Positions 27,955-37,153 of a DNA stretch of 64,000 nt are shown here, one piece after another (positions within the stretch are counted from its first letter, which is position 1; each line of letters starts with the position of its first letter). A program made the position numbers and the translations under genes. Origin of the DNA: Candidatus Nitrososphaera evergladensis SR1. GTDB taxonomy: Archaea; Thermoproteota; Nitrososphaeria; Nitrososphaerales; Nitrososphaeraceae. The stretch lies in NCBI RefSeq assembly GCF_000730285.1, contig NZ_CP007174.1:248001-312000 (forward strand), in the 5' to 3' direction. The notes beneath the pieces were generated by a model, which was not told the origin of the DNA, did not search any database, and saw nothing but the letters and a program-made list of their open reading frames with translations.

Positions 27955-28569
27955 GATTCTCTATCTCTCTCTCTTAATCCACTGTACTAGATATTGGCAG
28001 AAATGACTTAAATTGGTTAGTTAGTTAGTTATGTCTGGGTTCGCCCTGCTTCTTTTGCTTGGAACGTTACCTGTTCTCTATCTATCTCCCTCTACATTTC
28101 TCTATTCATCCCTTTAGCGTGCGCTTTTTAGAGAGAGAGCACAAGTTAGAGAGCAAGGCGGAAGATAGTAAATGCAAATGAGTAAAAACTAATCCAAGAA
28201 GAGCGCCTCTCTGCTCTTACGCTTTGCTTACCGTCTGATCAGCATGAAAACTTGAGAGCCTACCCGGTAAATAGTAAAGTAGCAGTAGCACATTTTGTTG
28301 GCTTGTCGGCCTCGTAAGGGCATCATTGTGAATTTTATTATCCCATTGTGAACAGCTGACGATAAAAAGAGTACACATTGCAGACGTAAGATAGTATCGC
28401 GTGAAAATACCATGTTGAACCATAGTGCCAAGACGCTGCTTGATGCTATCAGAGTATGAGATTATGCATTAGTTTTGATGATTCTTTTATACTAAGGCGT
28501 AGCCATGACAAAATCATGTGATGTAATTGCTTGGGTGTATAATAATTGGGAAAACGGTATGATGTCTCG
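27955..28569. other. Intergenic, CT- and GA-rich patches
   Basis: About 0.6 kb between divergent genes with a TTAG tandem near 28015-28030 and an AGAGAG tract near 28125. No supported gene. Confidence 0.4.
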
Positions 28570-29172
28570 ATGTCAAGCCTGGCACACAAAAGAGCAGCGA
28601 TGCTCTTTCTAACCGTTCTCGGTGCAGCAGCCATAGCCTCCGTGGCAGTGGCACCAACAGCAGCGCATGCCTCCAAAGGTGACGAGTACTCTTACAAGAA
28701 TTGCGGATACTGGAAAGAGACCGAAAAGAACTACGACTATGAATACAAGTTCAAGAAGTCGCAGGATTATAAAGAACACGAAAAGGAGAGTGGCGAGGGC
28801 AAGTCGTACGAGTATGACTATGGCAATGATGACAAGAACAATGGCAAGAATGGTGACGACAATGACGACAACCACAATGGCAGTTATGACAATCACAACG
28901 GAGACGATAACGGCAAGGACCACGACAAAGACAAGTCATCGTACGACTATGGAAGCGGCAGCGGCTCAAAGGACTCTAGTGACTATGACAAGTACAAGCG
29001 CGAGCACAAAGACTCGTACGAATTCGAAAAGAAGAATACTGAGGAAAGACACGATGGCGACAGCTGGTGTGACACTGACGAAGATAACGACGACGACCAC
29101 GACAACTATAGCAAAGACGACCACCATGATGATGATGACGACAACGGCGACGATGAAGAAGACGACTACTGA
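28570..29172 (+). CDS. Secreted Asp/Lys/Tyr/Asn-rich low-complexity protein
   Basis: A signal peptide (residues about 1-34, ending in an Ala-rich cleavage region) is followed by about 165 residues made almost entirely of Asp, Lys, Asn, Glu, Tyr, Ser, Gly and His, with no folded domain. Only three Cys remain. The N-terminal third has YxYKxK-type repeats and the end is polyacidic. I chose the ATG at 28570 over an in-frame TTG at 28546 because it gives a normal signal peptide. A gene of the same design lies at 38583-39329. Such polyampholytes may bind cations or form part of the extracellular matrix; this is inference. Confidence 0.8.
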   Translation: MSSLAHKRAAMLFLTVLGAAAIASVAVAPTAAHASKGDEYSYKNCGYWKETEKNYDYEYKFKKSQDYKEHEKESGEGKSYEYDYGNDDKNNGKNGDDNDDNHNGSYDNHNGDDNGKDHDKDKSSYDYGSGSGSKDSSDYDKYKREHKDSYEFEKKNTEERHDGDSWCDTDEDNDDDHDNYSKDDHHDDDDDNGDDEEDDY

Positions 29173-29340
29173 TAATTTTACAGTAGTTTCTCTTCTTCTC
29201 CCCTTTCTTTTTTTGCAAAGTAAAAGCTGATGTAGGCAGATGCAAGCATACATGCGGATGCGGTCAAGCTAACACTAGTAGCTGCATGTACAGATCTGAA
29301 TTACTAGGTTTACACAAGATCTCTTCTACTTTCTGCACCT

Positions 29341-29598
29341 TTAGGTGGCTGTGGCACGTACCCTTCCACTTTTACTGTTGTTTATTTCATCGCTCTGCAT
29401 CTTATCTTCAAGCTGTTTTAGCGAGGCAGACGTTGTGTTCATTTCTCCCCTGTGATAGTCGCAGAGAGACACAAAGAATGCGTTGCAGCGGTCACTTGAC
29501 TGTATAAAACAGCCGCATGCGTATTTTCTTACGCTTTTTTGTTTCGAAGAAGAGGATCGGCGTCTGCGCACCGTCCGCCCTTTTCTCGACGATGCCAT
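29341..29598 (-). CDS. Small Cys/His protein with basic N-terminus (85 aa)
   Basis: Basic, Ser/Arg-rich first 25 residues, then a cluster CGCFIQSSDRC ... LCDYHRG that could bind a zinc ion, then a helical end (SLKQLEDKMQSDE). The basic tail suggests nucleic acid or membrane contact. No family recognised. The frame stops a short way before the gene for the surface protein on the same strand. Confidence 0.5.
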   Translation of the reverse strand: MASSRKGRTVRRRRSSSSKQKSVRKYACGCFIQSSDRCNAFFVSLCDYHRGEMNTTSASLKQLEDKMQSDEINNSKSGRVRATAT

Positions 29599-29653
29599 TA
29601 GTTATCATCATCACCCCCTATATCATGGCCATCAACCTCTACATCTCGACCTT

Positions 29654-31207
29654 TCATTTTGTGCGGGCAATGTCACCTCTATTACTACCGCCCTCACGAT
29701 CAAGCCTCCTTTTGCCAAACCTTCTCTGTACAAACACTACTACTCCAATTGCAGTTCCTACAGCGAGAAATGCACTTGCAGAAGCAGGAAACTCTGGGAC
29801 GACGACCGCGCCCCTAGCTATCCCGTTTCTTGTAAGGTCAGGAGACTGCCCCTGCTTGACAAGGCCCTTGACCGTGATCTCGACGCGGTATGTATCGTCG
29901 GCGGGGAAGTTCAATCCGGCCTGCTCACCCTTGCCGCCCTGGGCTGTCTGGTCCGTCTTTGTAACCACTGCTTTTCCATTCTTGTCAAAGATCTTTAGGT
30001 CGTACTTGACGTCTTGGTCGGAGATGTTGGTGCCAGCAAACGCGTCTACAAACTGGATGTCGAGCTTTGTCTCTGCGCCGGCCTTGAGCTGGCCGGGAGT
30101 CCAGTTCAGGAGCGCGTGTATGCCTCCCGTGTCGGTGGATATCTCGCCGGATGTCTGCTGCCCTTCAGAGGCGCCGGCTGGAGAGAATGCAAATGTCATC
30201 TTTCCATCGGCAGGTGGGTCATTTCTTGCCATGTCCAGTATGTCGTTCTTGTTTATCAGAAAGTGCAGTATCAGATTATTTTCATCAGAGAACGGGTCGA
30301 CTGCCAGCATGCGGCCCGCTATTGGCTTGCCGTTGACCTTGGCGTCAAATGCCGACGCATCGCCCACGCCCGTAAACGACTTGGGCACCCTTACCTCTTC
30401 ATGCACAAAGACGTTTGGCGCATTCTGTATCCTTGATGTGTTCCAGTTAAACGGCATTGCCCAGGAGTACTGTTTAGCATTGGCGTCAAACTTGAAGTCC
30501 TCCACCTTGTCGTAGTACGAGATTATCGACATTGGGTATGTCTTGCCTTCCGACTGGACATTTTGGTTGAACACGTCACCTACAGAGAGGGCAGTTTCAA
30601 ACGACTTGACATCCTTGTCTGCAAATAGGTTCTGAGGATAGTCGATGCCAAGGACGCTGACATCTATGCGATAGAGGCCACCGTCCAATAGCACAGGCCC
30701 ACTAATGTTAACTGTTCCTCCATAGTCTGCCTGCCAAGCGTTGGTGAATGCATCTTTGTTTCCCTGAATCTGGATGTCGCCTGGCTGCGGCTTTACTTTT
30801 AGCGTCAGCAATCCGTTTTGGCTCACGAAAGCGTCCTGCAGCAGTGGTTTGGCTTTCGGGTCAAGGCCCTTGTATATAGCTATCAAAAGATTCGGGTACT
30901 TTATGGTCTCGTTGGTCTTGGCGTCAAACAACCTGAACTGCAAATAGGCGTCCTGCTTGGATTCTGTTGTCAAAATGGGCGGGTTGATCTTGACAAAAAG
31001 CGCGGCTTGCTTGTTTCCAAATGTTGCAGGCGGGAGATTTTCCTGCGTAAGGCCGTCTGCAAAGGCTTTCTGACTTAGAAATACTGTTTGCCCGAGGTTC
31101 CCTGCTGCAGCAAAAAGGAGAGTTGCAATAACCAAAAATATTACTGCATTGGCATTTTTTTCAAACCAAAGACAATGGGAGTAAAGCGTCAGGCCGCGCA
31201 AGGTCAT
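29654..31207 (-). CDS. Surface-exposed membrane-anchored protein with PEF-type C-terminal anchor
   Basis: A signal peptide (residues about 20-50) leads a large extracellular region with beta-sandwich-like segments (LLTLKVKPQPGDIQI; GLYRIDVSVLGIDYP; DDTYRVEITVKGL). The C-terminus reads VVVPEFPASA, a membrane helix and then RRFGKRR. This matches the PEFP-helix-basic tail found on many thaumarchaeal surface proteins and resembles archaeosortase PEF-CTERM signals. The middle region is conserved-looking but not a domain I can name. It is divergent from an ArsR-type regulator with a palindrome in the shared promoter region, so that regulator may control it. Confidence 0.82.
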   Translation of the reverse strand: MTLRGLTLYSHCLWFEKNANAVIFLVIATLLFAAAGNLGQTVFLSQKAFADGLTQENLPPATFGNKQAALFVKINPPILTTESKQDAYLQFRLFDAKTNETIKYPNLLIAIYKGLDPKAKPLLQDAFVSQNGLLTLKVKPQPGDIQIQGNKDAFTNAWQADYGGTVNISGPVLLDGGLYRIDVSVLGIDYPQNLFADKDVKSFETALSVGDVFNQNVQSEGKTYPMSIISYYDKVEDFKFDANAKQYSWAMPFNWNTSRIQNAPNVFVHEEVRVPKSFTGVGDASAFDAKVNGKPIAGRMLAVDPFSDENNLILHFLINKNDILDMARNDPPADGKMTFAFSPAGASEGQQTSGEISTDTGGIHALLNWTPGQLKAGAETKLDIQFVDAFAGTNISDQDVKYDLKIFDKNGKAVVTKTDQTAQGGKGEQAGLNFPADDTYRVEITVKGLVKQGQSPDLTRNGIARGAVVVPEFPASASAFLAVGTAIGVVVFVQRRFGKRRLDREGGSNRGDIARTK

Positions 31208-31237
31208 GATATTCTTTGTAAATCAACATTAGATAAA

Positions 31238-31250
31238 TCTAACGGTTAGA
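31238..31250. promoter_or_regulatory. Palindromic operator between divergent promoters
   Basis: The 13-bp dyad TCTAAC-g-GTTAGA lies between the surface-protein gene and the ArsR-type gene. A strong TATA box for the rightward gene (TTATATAATAAAG, about 31257-31269) begins only a few bases away, and a TATA-like stretch for the leftward gene borders the other side. The placement fits binding by the adjacent regulator. Confidence 0.6.
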
Positions 31251-31333
31251 CATATCTTATATAATAAAGGCTTGCAAATGTTCCAAAATCCCTTTTAACC
31301 GGTCGATATTAACGAATCAGCGTATACAAGCAG

Positions 31334-31864
31334 ATGAGAGTTGTATATGTGGTTGATAACCTAGCTGTTGCCAAGATACTCGTAGACCCGATGAGGCGGG
31401 CTATACTTGAATTGTTGCGAACGAAACCAATGACCCAGGCAAAGCTGGCAAGCGAGCTTGGATTGGCCACTCCGTCGCTTAACCACCACATGAAGGTCCT
31501 TAGATCAAAGAAATTGGTTATCATGGTAAAAAGGGAAACAGAAAAACACGGAGCAATACAAAAATTCTTTGCTCCGGCGGCTTACCTCTTTGTCTATGAT
31601 CTAGACGCCCTTCCCAAGAATATTGCACGCTACTTTTATCCCGTCAGTCTTGAACGAACTCGTGGAATAGTTTCCACTATTCTCTTTAAAGATTCACACG
31701 CGCCAGTACCTTCAACACAAGAGGCAATGAATGCCCTTTCAGAAAAGATCTCTCAGGCCCTTGTCCTTGCAGCAAAAGAGTATCCTAAGCAAGATCTCAA
31801 CTCGGGACTTGAAGAAGCAGTGTACAAGATATACGCTGATGCGATAAAAAGGGCGATGACCTGA
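31334..31864 (+). CDS. ArsR-type winged-helix transcriptional regulator
   Basis: Residues about 10-85 form a winged helix-turn-helix: DPMRRAILELLRTKPMTQAKL, then the recognition helix ATPSLNHHMKVLRSKKLVI. The C-terminal half is helical and may dimerise or bind a ligand; no metal-binding Cys pair is present, so it is not an arsenic sensor in the classic sense. The gene is divergent from a surface-protein gene with a palindrome between them, which suggests autoregulation and control of that neighbour. Confidence 0.88.
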   Translation: MRVVYVVDNLAVAKILVDPMRRAILELLRTKPMTQAKLASELGLATPSLNHHMKVLRSKKLVIMVKRETEKHGAIQKFFAPAAYLFVYDLDALPKNIARYFYPVSLERTRGIVSTILFKDSHAPVPSTQEAMNALSEKISQALVLAAKEYPKQDLNSGLEEAVYKIYADAIKRAMT

Positions 31865-31969
31865 CACTGCCGTTCTTTTACCTAATTGCGGCCATATTTC
31901 CATCGAGATTTTGTTAAATGAGAGTGTAAAATCACGGGTTCTTGAAGTATTTTTTGCGGCAGACGTCAA

Positions 31970-32338
31970 GGAGACATTGAAAAAGGAGTTGAGCAATCCG
32001 GGATTGAAGTTATCCGCAATCCGAGAGAAGGGCTAAACAGGGCATGGGAGATGATCCGCTCTGCCAAAGCCGAAGTGTCCTTGCTATTTTCCACGGCCAG
32101 CGCATTTCGCCGGCAGGCGCAGTCAGGCGGGGCCGATGTAATTCGGGCGGCTCTCCGAAACAATGTCAGGGTTCGGATTCTGATTCCTGTTGACGAGAGC
32201 ATTGAACAGATGCAAACTCAAACCAAAACATCGTCGAGGCTCACGGGGGGAAGAATATGGGCGGAGAACAACAAGGATAATAAAGATAGCGAAAGAGGTG
32301 CGACTTTTTCTTTTACTCTGCCCCTAGCGGGACAATAA
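31970..32338 (+). pseudogene. Histidine kinase remnant with large internal deletion
   Basis: The plus frame reads DIEKGVEQSGIEVIRNPREG, then SAKAEVSLLFSTASAFRRQ and VRVRILIPVDE. These match the PLD-like sensor half of the kinase at 33378-35012 (SAKSEVLIVFSTPNALRR; VKVMLLIPND). Then, without a frame break, it jumps to GGRIWAENN and GATFSFTLPL, the last residues of a histidine kinase ATPase domain. The histidine box, N box and G1 box are missing, so about 300 codons have been deleted in frame. Upstream of about 31970 the frame is interrupted by a stop. The frame from ATG 32051 is open (95 codons), so a small chimeric product is possible. Confidence 0.78.
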
Positions 32339-32559
32339 CTGACATGACTATACGCGTAAGAAAAAAAGCAACCGGGCAAAACAATGATGCTTGTCGGTCG
32401 CTCCCACAGTTCTAAAACAAACAGTACCTGATGATTTATAGCATATCCTTTGTGGGTCGAAAGGTTGTGAAATTGCATCCTGTATGTCCTTTTATTATTG
32501 TGCTAGATGAATGAAACAGAAGTGATGCAAGATTGCATCTCAGAGAGAATCACTAGTCT

Positions 32560-32799
32560 CTAAAGCTCATGAAGTATCTTATTTATCATCAAATTCGAAA
32601 CTGGGCCAAAGAGGTTCTCGAAAATGACGTTTATTTCGTCCAATTGATATTGCTTGTCAGAATTAAGGGCGATTCCGTGACCTTCTAGATCAGAAAGAAG
32701 TGCATCTACTCCAGAGTAACCCAAGATAGCAAAAGCCTTTTCGATCGCTCTTTTTAGTTCTCTACCAGTGATGGACTGTTTGAGGTCGATATCACCCAT
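32560..32799 (-). CDS. Small helical protein, distant domain X relative (79 aa)
   Basis: An acidic helical protein whose layout resembles domain X: an N-terminal helix, GYSGVDALLSDLEGHGI, then INVIFENLFGPVSNLMINKIL, echoing the F-x-x-x-LG-x-x-GE-x-x-L pattern of the X proteins. The resemblance is weak and by eye. It is followed (upstream on the DNA, same strand) by a roadblock-like gene and a histidine kinase, which supports a signalling role. Confidence 0.65.
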   Translation of the reverse strand: MGDIDLKQSITGRELKRAIEKAFAILGYSGVDALLSDLEGHGIALNSDKQYQLDEINVIFENLFGPVSNLMINKILHEL

Positions 32800-32832
32800 C
32801 TGAAACTCACCATGAAGGTTGTTGTTGTTTTT

Positions 32833-33237
32833 CTACTTGAGAGTCTTTGCTCTTTCAAGAATTAGTCTAACGAGGCTTTCTATGCCCTTAAACTGAGTAA
32901 ATGTAACGACTAGAGTTTTTCCAGTATTATTGTTATTGTTTGCTACTAGCGGCACTATTAACACTTTAACGTTAGAGTGAGAAATCAGTATGAACTGGGT
33001 CTCTCCAGCTACCTTCTCATTTGTCGAAATCATACTTGAAAACATCTCTACTTGAAGAAGCATTCTCTGCATATCATTTTCTGAGGGCATTGGCACGCCA
33101 GGCCTCAACTGCATTTGAAGTGGCTTTCCTTTGAGGACTAACCCGGCGAAGGTTACGTCAGCCCTCATTTCAAGAATGGAATTTAAATCTGAATTGCTGG
33201 CGCCAGTCATATTTTCTACTACTATTAGTTTCTTCAC
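32833..33237 (-). CDS. Roadblock/LC7-like protein (134 aa)
   Basis: Alternating strands and helices fit the roadblock/profilin-like fold: FAGLVLKGKPLQMQLRPG, then a helix (DMQRMLLQVEMFSSMI), then three strands (TQFILISHSNVKVLIVPL; KTLVVTFTQF) and a final helix. A protein of the same layout is encoded at 35869-36246. Roadblock proteins bind GTPases or act as adaptors in signalling and motility. It lies between the small X-like gene and the histidine kinase on the same strand, so the three probably form an operon. Family assignment is by eye. Confidence 0.65.
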   Translation of the reverse strand: MKKLIVVENMTGASNSDLNSILEMRADVTFAGLVLKGKPLQMQLRPGVPMPSENDMQRMLLQVEMFSSMISTNEKVAGETQFILISHSNVKVLIVPLVANNNNNTGKTLVVTFTQFKGIESLVRLILERAKTLK

Positions 33238-33377
33238 TAATAAAGTCTCTTTTATTGGATAATCAAGATTGAAAAACTATTGCGTTATTATTTTCTGCCG
33301 ACTCGCTCATCTCGTTTATGGAGTCTTGAATCTGGAAGAAGGGCTTTAACGCCCATTGTCAAAGCAATTCATCAATT

Positions 33378-35012
33378 CTAAGACGCCTCGTAAGGAAGAG
33401 TAAACGCAAAAGTCGCTCCCTTGACATCGATGTTATTCTTACCCCATATCTTGCCTGCGTGCTGCTCGACTATGGCCTTGCATAGAAACAGGCCAAGGCC
33501 TGTTCCTTTTGCCTTTTGTGAAGACGATACAAACTTGCCGAATAGCTTATCCACTATTAATGGATCTATTCCTTTACCACTATCGGTTACGCTTGTGCGT
33601 ATAAAACCTTGGTTCTCCGCATCCTTTTCTACCGATACTCGTATGCTGCCGTTGTCTGTAAAGTTGATAGCATTCGCAAGAAGATTTTCTAGCACCTGTC
33701 TAATCCTATTTTTATCTATGACCATTTCTTCCAAAGCGGGCGGCAGTAGGGATTCAAAAATAATGTCAACCTGCTGTCCTTCAGGTATCTTCAGTCGCGC
33801 ATCTTGAATTGCCTCTTCGATGAGTTGGACTATGTTGCTCTTTTGCTTTTGTAGCCTAAACGTCTTGCTTTCAATTTTGCTAACATCTAGGATGTCGCCG
33901 GCTAGTTTAGTCATGCGTTTTGCATTACGCAATATGACCTTGACGTTTTCATTTTCTGGCAAGCTGTCTTCAAGATTTTCTGCACATAAAACTATTGGAA
34001 GCACGGGCGTTCGCAGCTCATGGGCTGCTATATTGATAAATTCGTCTTTCATTGACTCCATCTCCTTGAGTTTTTCATAAAGCCCTGCTTGCCTCCAAAG
34101 GCTATCGAATATGGATGCAAAAGATAGACTGGTCGCTCCACTGTTATAGTGCGTTGACTCCCCTAACGCATCATCTAAAGTGACTGCATTATCGTCCTTT
34201 GTTTCGAAAATGAAAGACTCGGTTCTATCTATCACGATAATGGTAATTCTTGTTTTCAAACTTTCGTCAATACTTCTAATCTCGATCTGCGGGATGGCCA
34301 ATCTTAATTGTTTTATCTCATTTTCTAGCTGAACATCATTGGGAATAAGCAGCATGACTTTCACGTTGTGACTCACGGCAGTCTTTAGAAGTTCCAAGCC
34401 CTTTCCTGGAAGGTTCCGTCGAAGCGCATTGGGTGTAGAGAAAACAATGAGTACCTCACTCTTGGCTGACATTATTTTTGAATACGCAAGGTCAAGCGAC
34501 TCTCTGGTATTTTCTATGACCTCCAGCAAGGGAATGCTTATGCCCTCTTGCAATTCTCGAATTCTCAGGCGACCGGGTATGGCCGTCTTCCACATAGTAT
34601 CAAAAATCGACCTATGGTGTTCTACAATCGGTTTAAGAGTGCTCTGTATTCCATAAACGTGGTGGCCGTTAGATTCGATCGGACGAATGGAGGAGATATA
34701 CACATCATCACTTACACCAAAGCTTCCTTGAATGCCCGGCGAGTGACGAATCTCCGCGCCGCTGTTGGCCATTATTTGCTTACAGTATTCGACATTATCT
34801 TTTGTGATATCAATTATGTACCTTATGGCAACTTTTCTTTTCCTTGCTTCTTGATGGGCTTTGCCTATCATTTTGGCAGATATGCGAGGAGTTGCAGCGT
34901 CCAAGCAGGCATCCCATCTTTGTTCAGTTCTATTTAGAGCGTCCTCTACAGCCTGGACAATATTATCGAAACCTTGAACCATGGTCACTTTATCCTCTGA
35001 AGAGTCCCCCAT
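33378..35012 (-). CDS. Cytoplasmic histidine kinase with PLD-like sensor region
   Basis: No membrane segment. Residues about 40-270 carry two PLD-like half domains typical of thaumarchaeal kinases, with SAKSEVLIVFSTPNALRR in the second. A coiled stretch (YEKLKEMESMKDEF) leads to the H-box FINIAAHELRTPVLPI, then the N-box (QVLENLLANAINF), G1 (DSGKGI) and G2 (GTGLGLFLCK) of the ATPase domain. It autophosphorylates on His and passes phosphate to a receiver; candidates in this window are 50686-51084 and 57591-58325. It is the first gene of a likely operon with the roadblock-like and X-like proteins. Confidence 0.92.
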   Translation of the reverse strand: MGDSSEDKVTMVQGFDNIVQAVEDALNRTEQRWDACLDAATPRISAKMIGKAHQEARKRKVAIRYIIDITKDNVEYCKQIMANSGAEIRHSPGIQGSFGVSDDVYISSIRPIESNGHHVYGIQSTLKPIVEHHRSIFDTMWKTAIPGRLRIRELQEGISIPLLEVIENTRESLDLAYSKIMSAKSEVLIVFSTPNALRRNLPGKGLELLKTAVSHNVKVMLLIPNDVQLENEIKQLRLAIPQIEIRSIDESLKTRITIIVIDRTESFIFETKDDNAVTLDDALGESTHYNSGATSLSFASIFDSLWRQAGLYEKLKEMESMKDEFINIAAHELRTPVLPIVLCAENLEDSLPENENVKVILRNAKRMTKLAGDILDVSKIESKTFRLQKQKSNIVQLIEEAIQDARLKIPEGQQVDIIFESLLPPALEEMVIDKNRIRQVLENLLANAINFTDNGSIRVSVEKDAENQGFIRTSVTDSGKGIDPLIVDKLFGKFVSSSQKAKGTGLGLFLCKAIVEQHAGKIWGKNNIDVKGATFAFTLPYEAS

Positions 35013-35195
35013 GAGCCTATATAACGAAGAATCTTTTGCCTTTTAAGGTCATTGTTTAGGAATATGCCATTCTTGGGCTTTTCTGATGATTGATGACTAA
35101 TGTATTTGCCTGTCCCGAGGTTGATATAGTTTTGTATGAGCTAGACCGTGCTACTGAGGTTTTGTAGGATAATGCCCAAGGCGTAGAAAATGATT

Positions 35196-35507
35196 TCACT
35201 TGTCCGCCAGTGAATCCATGCTTGTATTATATTTTGAATATTCTTCGTCGCTGGGAGGATACTCTCGCCTAAATCGTCCCTTTTGGTCTTGCGTAATGTT
35301 GAACCATACCGTCCTTCCGTCGTACTTCTGGGCCAAAGCCTTGGGAAGATAATATGTGTCCTTCGTTGCCAAGCCTTTCTTTGTCACAATATAAGTATTT
35401 CCCATTTCATGAATTTCTCCAAAGTCGACATTTTCATTTACTCCGCGTGCTTCTTTTCCTTTAAGCACCTTCCAATCTATACGGTCAATCGCGTGATCCT
35501 TAGACAT
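35196..35507 (-). CDS. Small hypothetical protein (103 aa), beta-rich
   Basis: Charged, with a beta-strand pattern (GNTYIVTKKG; KDTYYLPKALAQKYDGRTVWF) resembling PRC-barrel or DUF2171-type small domains. I cannot assign it with certainty. No membrane segment. Stand-alone gene upstream of the kinase. Composition clearly coding. Confidence 0.7.
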   Translation of the reverse strand: MSKDHAIDRIDWKVLKGKEARGVNENVDFGEIHEMGNTYIVTKKGLATKDTYYLPKALAQKYDGRTVWFNITQDQKGRFRREYPPSDEEYSKYNTSMDSLADK

Positions 35508-35868
35508 AAGGTATGTACCTGCAGCACCAGAATTATAATGACATACGTCAAACGTCCAACTTTAGCCAAAGGTCCGCCAGCTGGTAATTCATTGCATGTG
35601 TATTAAAGTTAAATGTAGACCTTCGGTTTCTGCCGAAATTTTTTCGGAGACATTAATGAACCAAATCGCGATATCTGTCATGTGCCTTAATTTTGATATT
35701 TGTGAACAATTGTTATGTTATTTGGGGATATTGGATTTTTTATGTGAAAAACATATTTTTAGTATATCAAACTAGTTACATACTATATGGAGTTTGGCAT
35801 GAAGAGGGGTACTCTGTCTGATTTATTGGACATCGAGTCGCACATTGCGTAGGAGGATAATACTCTCC
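35508..35868. other. Intergenic between divergent genes
   Basis: AT-rich promoter region. An AGGAGG site at 35851-35856 lies ahead of the roadblock-like gene. No other feature seen. Confidence 0.4.
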
Positions 35869-36246
35869 TTGTCTGTAGATATTCTATTGAAGGAAATAAT
35901 GGACGCAAACCGAGATGTAGTTGCCGCTCTCTTCATGGAAGACGGAGAATTGACTGCCTGGCGAGGGAGGGATGATGTGGCTTTGCCTCCTGATGACAAA
36001 GTAAAAGACCTGCTTTTTCATAGATTCCTGATAAACGCATTACTTGGTACTAGGAAAGAATATGTGGGAAAAGTGCATTTCAACTTGACTCGATATGATC
36101 TTATCGACATTGTGCACTTTGGATGGTTCAGTGCAGAAAAAGAAGTCATCCTAGTTGTAATGATGTCAAAATCAGCAAATACCCTTGAAGAGATCGAGAA
36201 ACTTCAGACTTTGATAACTCGTTGGAAATCGATGTCGGAAACTTGA
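35869..36246 (+). CDS. Roadblock/LC7-like protein, second copy
   Basis: Same strand-helix order as the protein at 32833-33237: DVVAALFMEDGELTAWRGR, a helix with LLFHRFLINALL, strands around YVGKVHFNLTRYDLIDIVHFG and EVILVVMMSKS, and a final helix. The two share layout more than sequence. I chose the TTG at 35869 because an AGGAGG ribosome-binding site lies about twelve bases upstream; the frame is open from a TTG at 35845 that would overlap that site. Probably an adaptor in the nearby signalling cluster. Confidence 0.6.
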   Translation: MSVDILLKEIMDANRDVVAALFMEDGELTAWRGRDDVALPPDDKVKDLLFHRFLINALLGTRKEYVGKVHFNLTRYDLIDIVHFGWFSAEKEVILVVMMSKSANTLEEIEKLQTLITRWKSMSET

Positions 36247-36381
36247 GTCTAGCATCACAGACATTGCGTATGTTTCTTGCACAAGCCCTGAAACTAGCTA
36301 CTTCAATCATTCAGAGAAGAAGTTGTCATGTATACACATGAAGCGATAACTGATAGGATTAAAGATGAAGCGAAGAGGAAC

Positions 36382-36415
36382 ACCTTCTAAGGCTTGTCTA
36401 CTCAGAGGTTATTTA
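36382..36415. repeat. 34-bp box, copy 1
   Basis: Begins ACCTTCTAAGGCTTGTCTAC and ends GAGGTTATTTA. Similar boxes lie at 37009-37042 and 40400-40434. Each stands 47-79 bases before a CCCGCG hairpin, so box and hairpin look like one composite element. Confidence 0.6.
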
Positions 36416-36493
36416 CTGTCTCTATAAACCCAACATCGCATGCACGCGTGAACAAACCACCATGTGTACATGCACATATTTGCCGAACATCCG

Positions 36494-36571
36494 CACCCGC
36501 GCTCTCTGTGCAGGCAAAAAACCTCTCCACGTCTGACATGGTTCCACAAGTCTAATTGGAAGGCGCGGGTA
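36494..36571. repeat. CCCGCG/CGCGGG hairpin repeat
   Basis: Arms ACCCGCGC (36495-36502) and GCGCGGGT (36563-36570) are perfectly complementary. The loop contains GTCTGACATG and the right arm is preceded by GTCTAATTGGAAG, both shared with the copy at 40492-40582. Confidence 0.7.
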
Positions 36572-36908
36572 TTCGTCTCTATCTCTGATTCAATACAAGC
36601 AGAATTAAAAGTGCAAGGCCAAGAAAGCCGGCTAATGATTCACCACCACGCGAACCTTGGTCAGGTTTTCCTGGCCCTGTAACGGTCTTTGGGGTTAACG
36701 ACTGTTGCCTGAATATATGCTGGCAAGTAGATAAAGTGTCAGATTACATAGAAATAATATTCTGGAATTTCATAGAATTATTGCAGTGTACATGCTTTGC
36801 ATGCCTAATCTCGACCAAAGCATGAAGCAAGATCATAATATATTCCGGAATTAGACACCACTATTTTTATTATTTTCAAAAGTATAGTTCTTTCAGAGTC
36901 ATACCATT

Positions 36909-36973
36909 CCTGCGTCCCTTCAATAACACCCCTGTTGTACTACTGGTTATCTCGCTGGACAGAGGGACGCGGG
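36909..36973. repeat. CCCGCG/CGCGGG hairpin repeat, diverged copy
   Basis: Arms CCTGCGTCCCT and AGGGACGCGGG pair over 11 bases with one G-T pair. The loop is about 43 bases and not obviously similar to the others. Confidence 0.6.
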
Positions 36974-37008
36974 GAATAATTTCGATTATGGTTGTTCGAA
37001 CTCAAACG

Positions 37009-37042
37009 ACCTTCTAAATTTTGTCTACTGAGAGATTATTTA
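37009..37042. repeat. 34-bp box, copy 2
   Basis: ACCTTCTAAATTTTGTCTAC, then GAGAGATTATTTA. See copy 1 at 36382. Confidence 0.55.
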
Positions 37043-37088
37043 TCATCACATTGTAGCAATATCGCTCTGGGGTAGATCAGAGCAAGGG

Positions 37089-37153
37089 CACCCGCGTCCT
37101 TTTGCGTACGCTTTGTACCTGATCTGCAGACAGTCATAGCAGGGGCGCGGGTG
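37089..37153. repeat. CCCGCG/CGCGGG hairpin repeat
   Basis: Arms CACCCGCGTCC and GGGCGCGGGTG pair over 11 bases with one G-T pair. A T-run follows the right arm (GTGTGTTTTT), so this copy could work as a terminator. Confidence 0.65.

Noticed and set aside
28609-29253. Long hydrophobic minus frames opposite the charged secreted protein
   Set aside because: They are mirror images of Asp/Asn/His-rich codons, which give Val/Ile/Leu on the other strand; the plus frame has the signal peptide.
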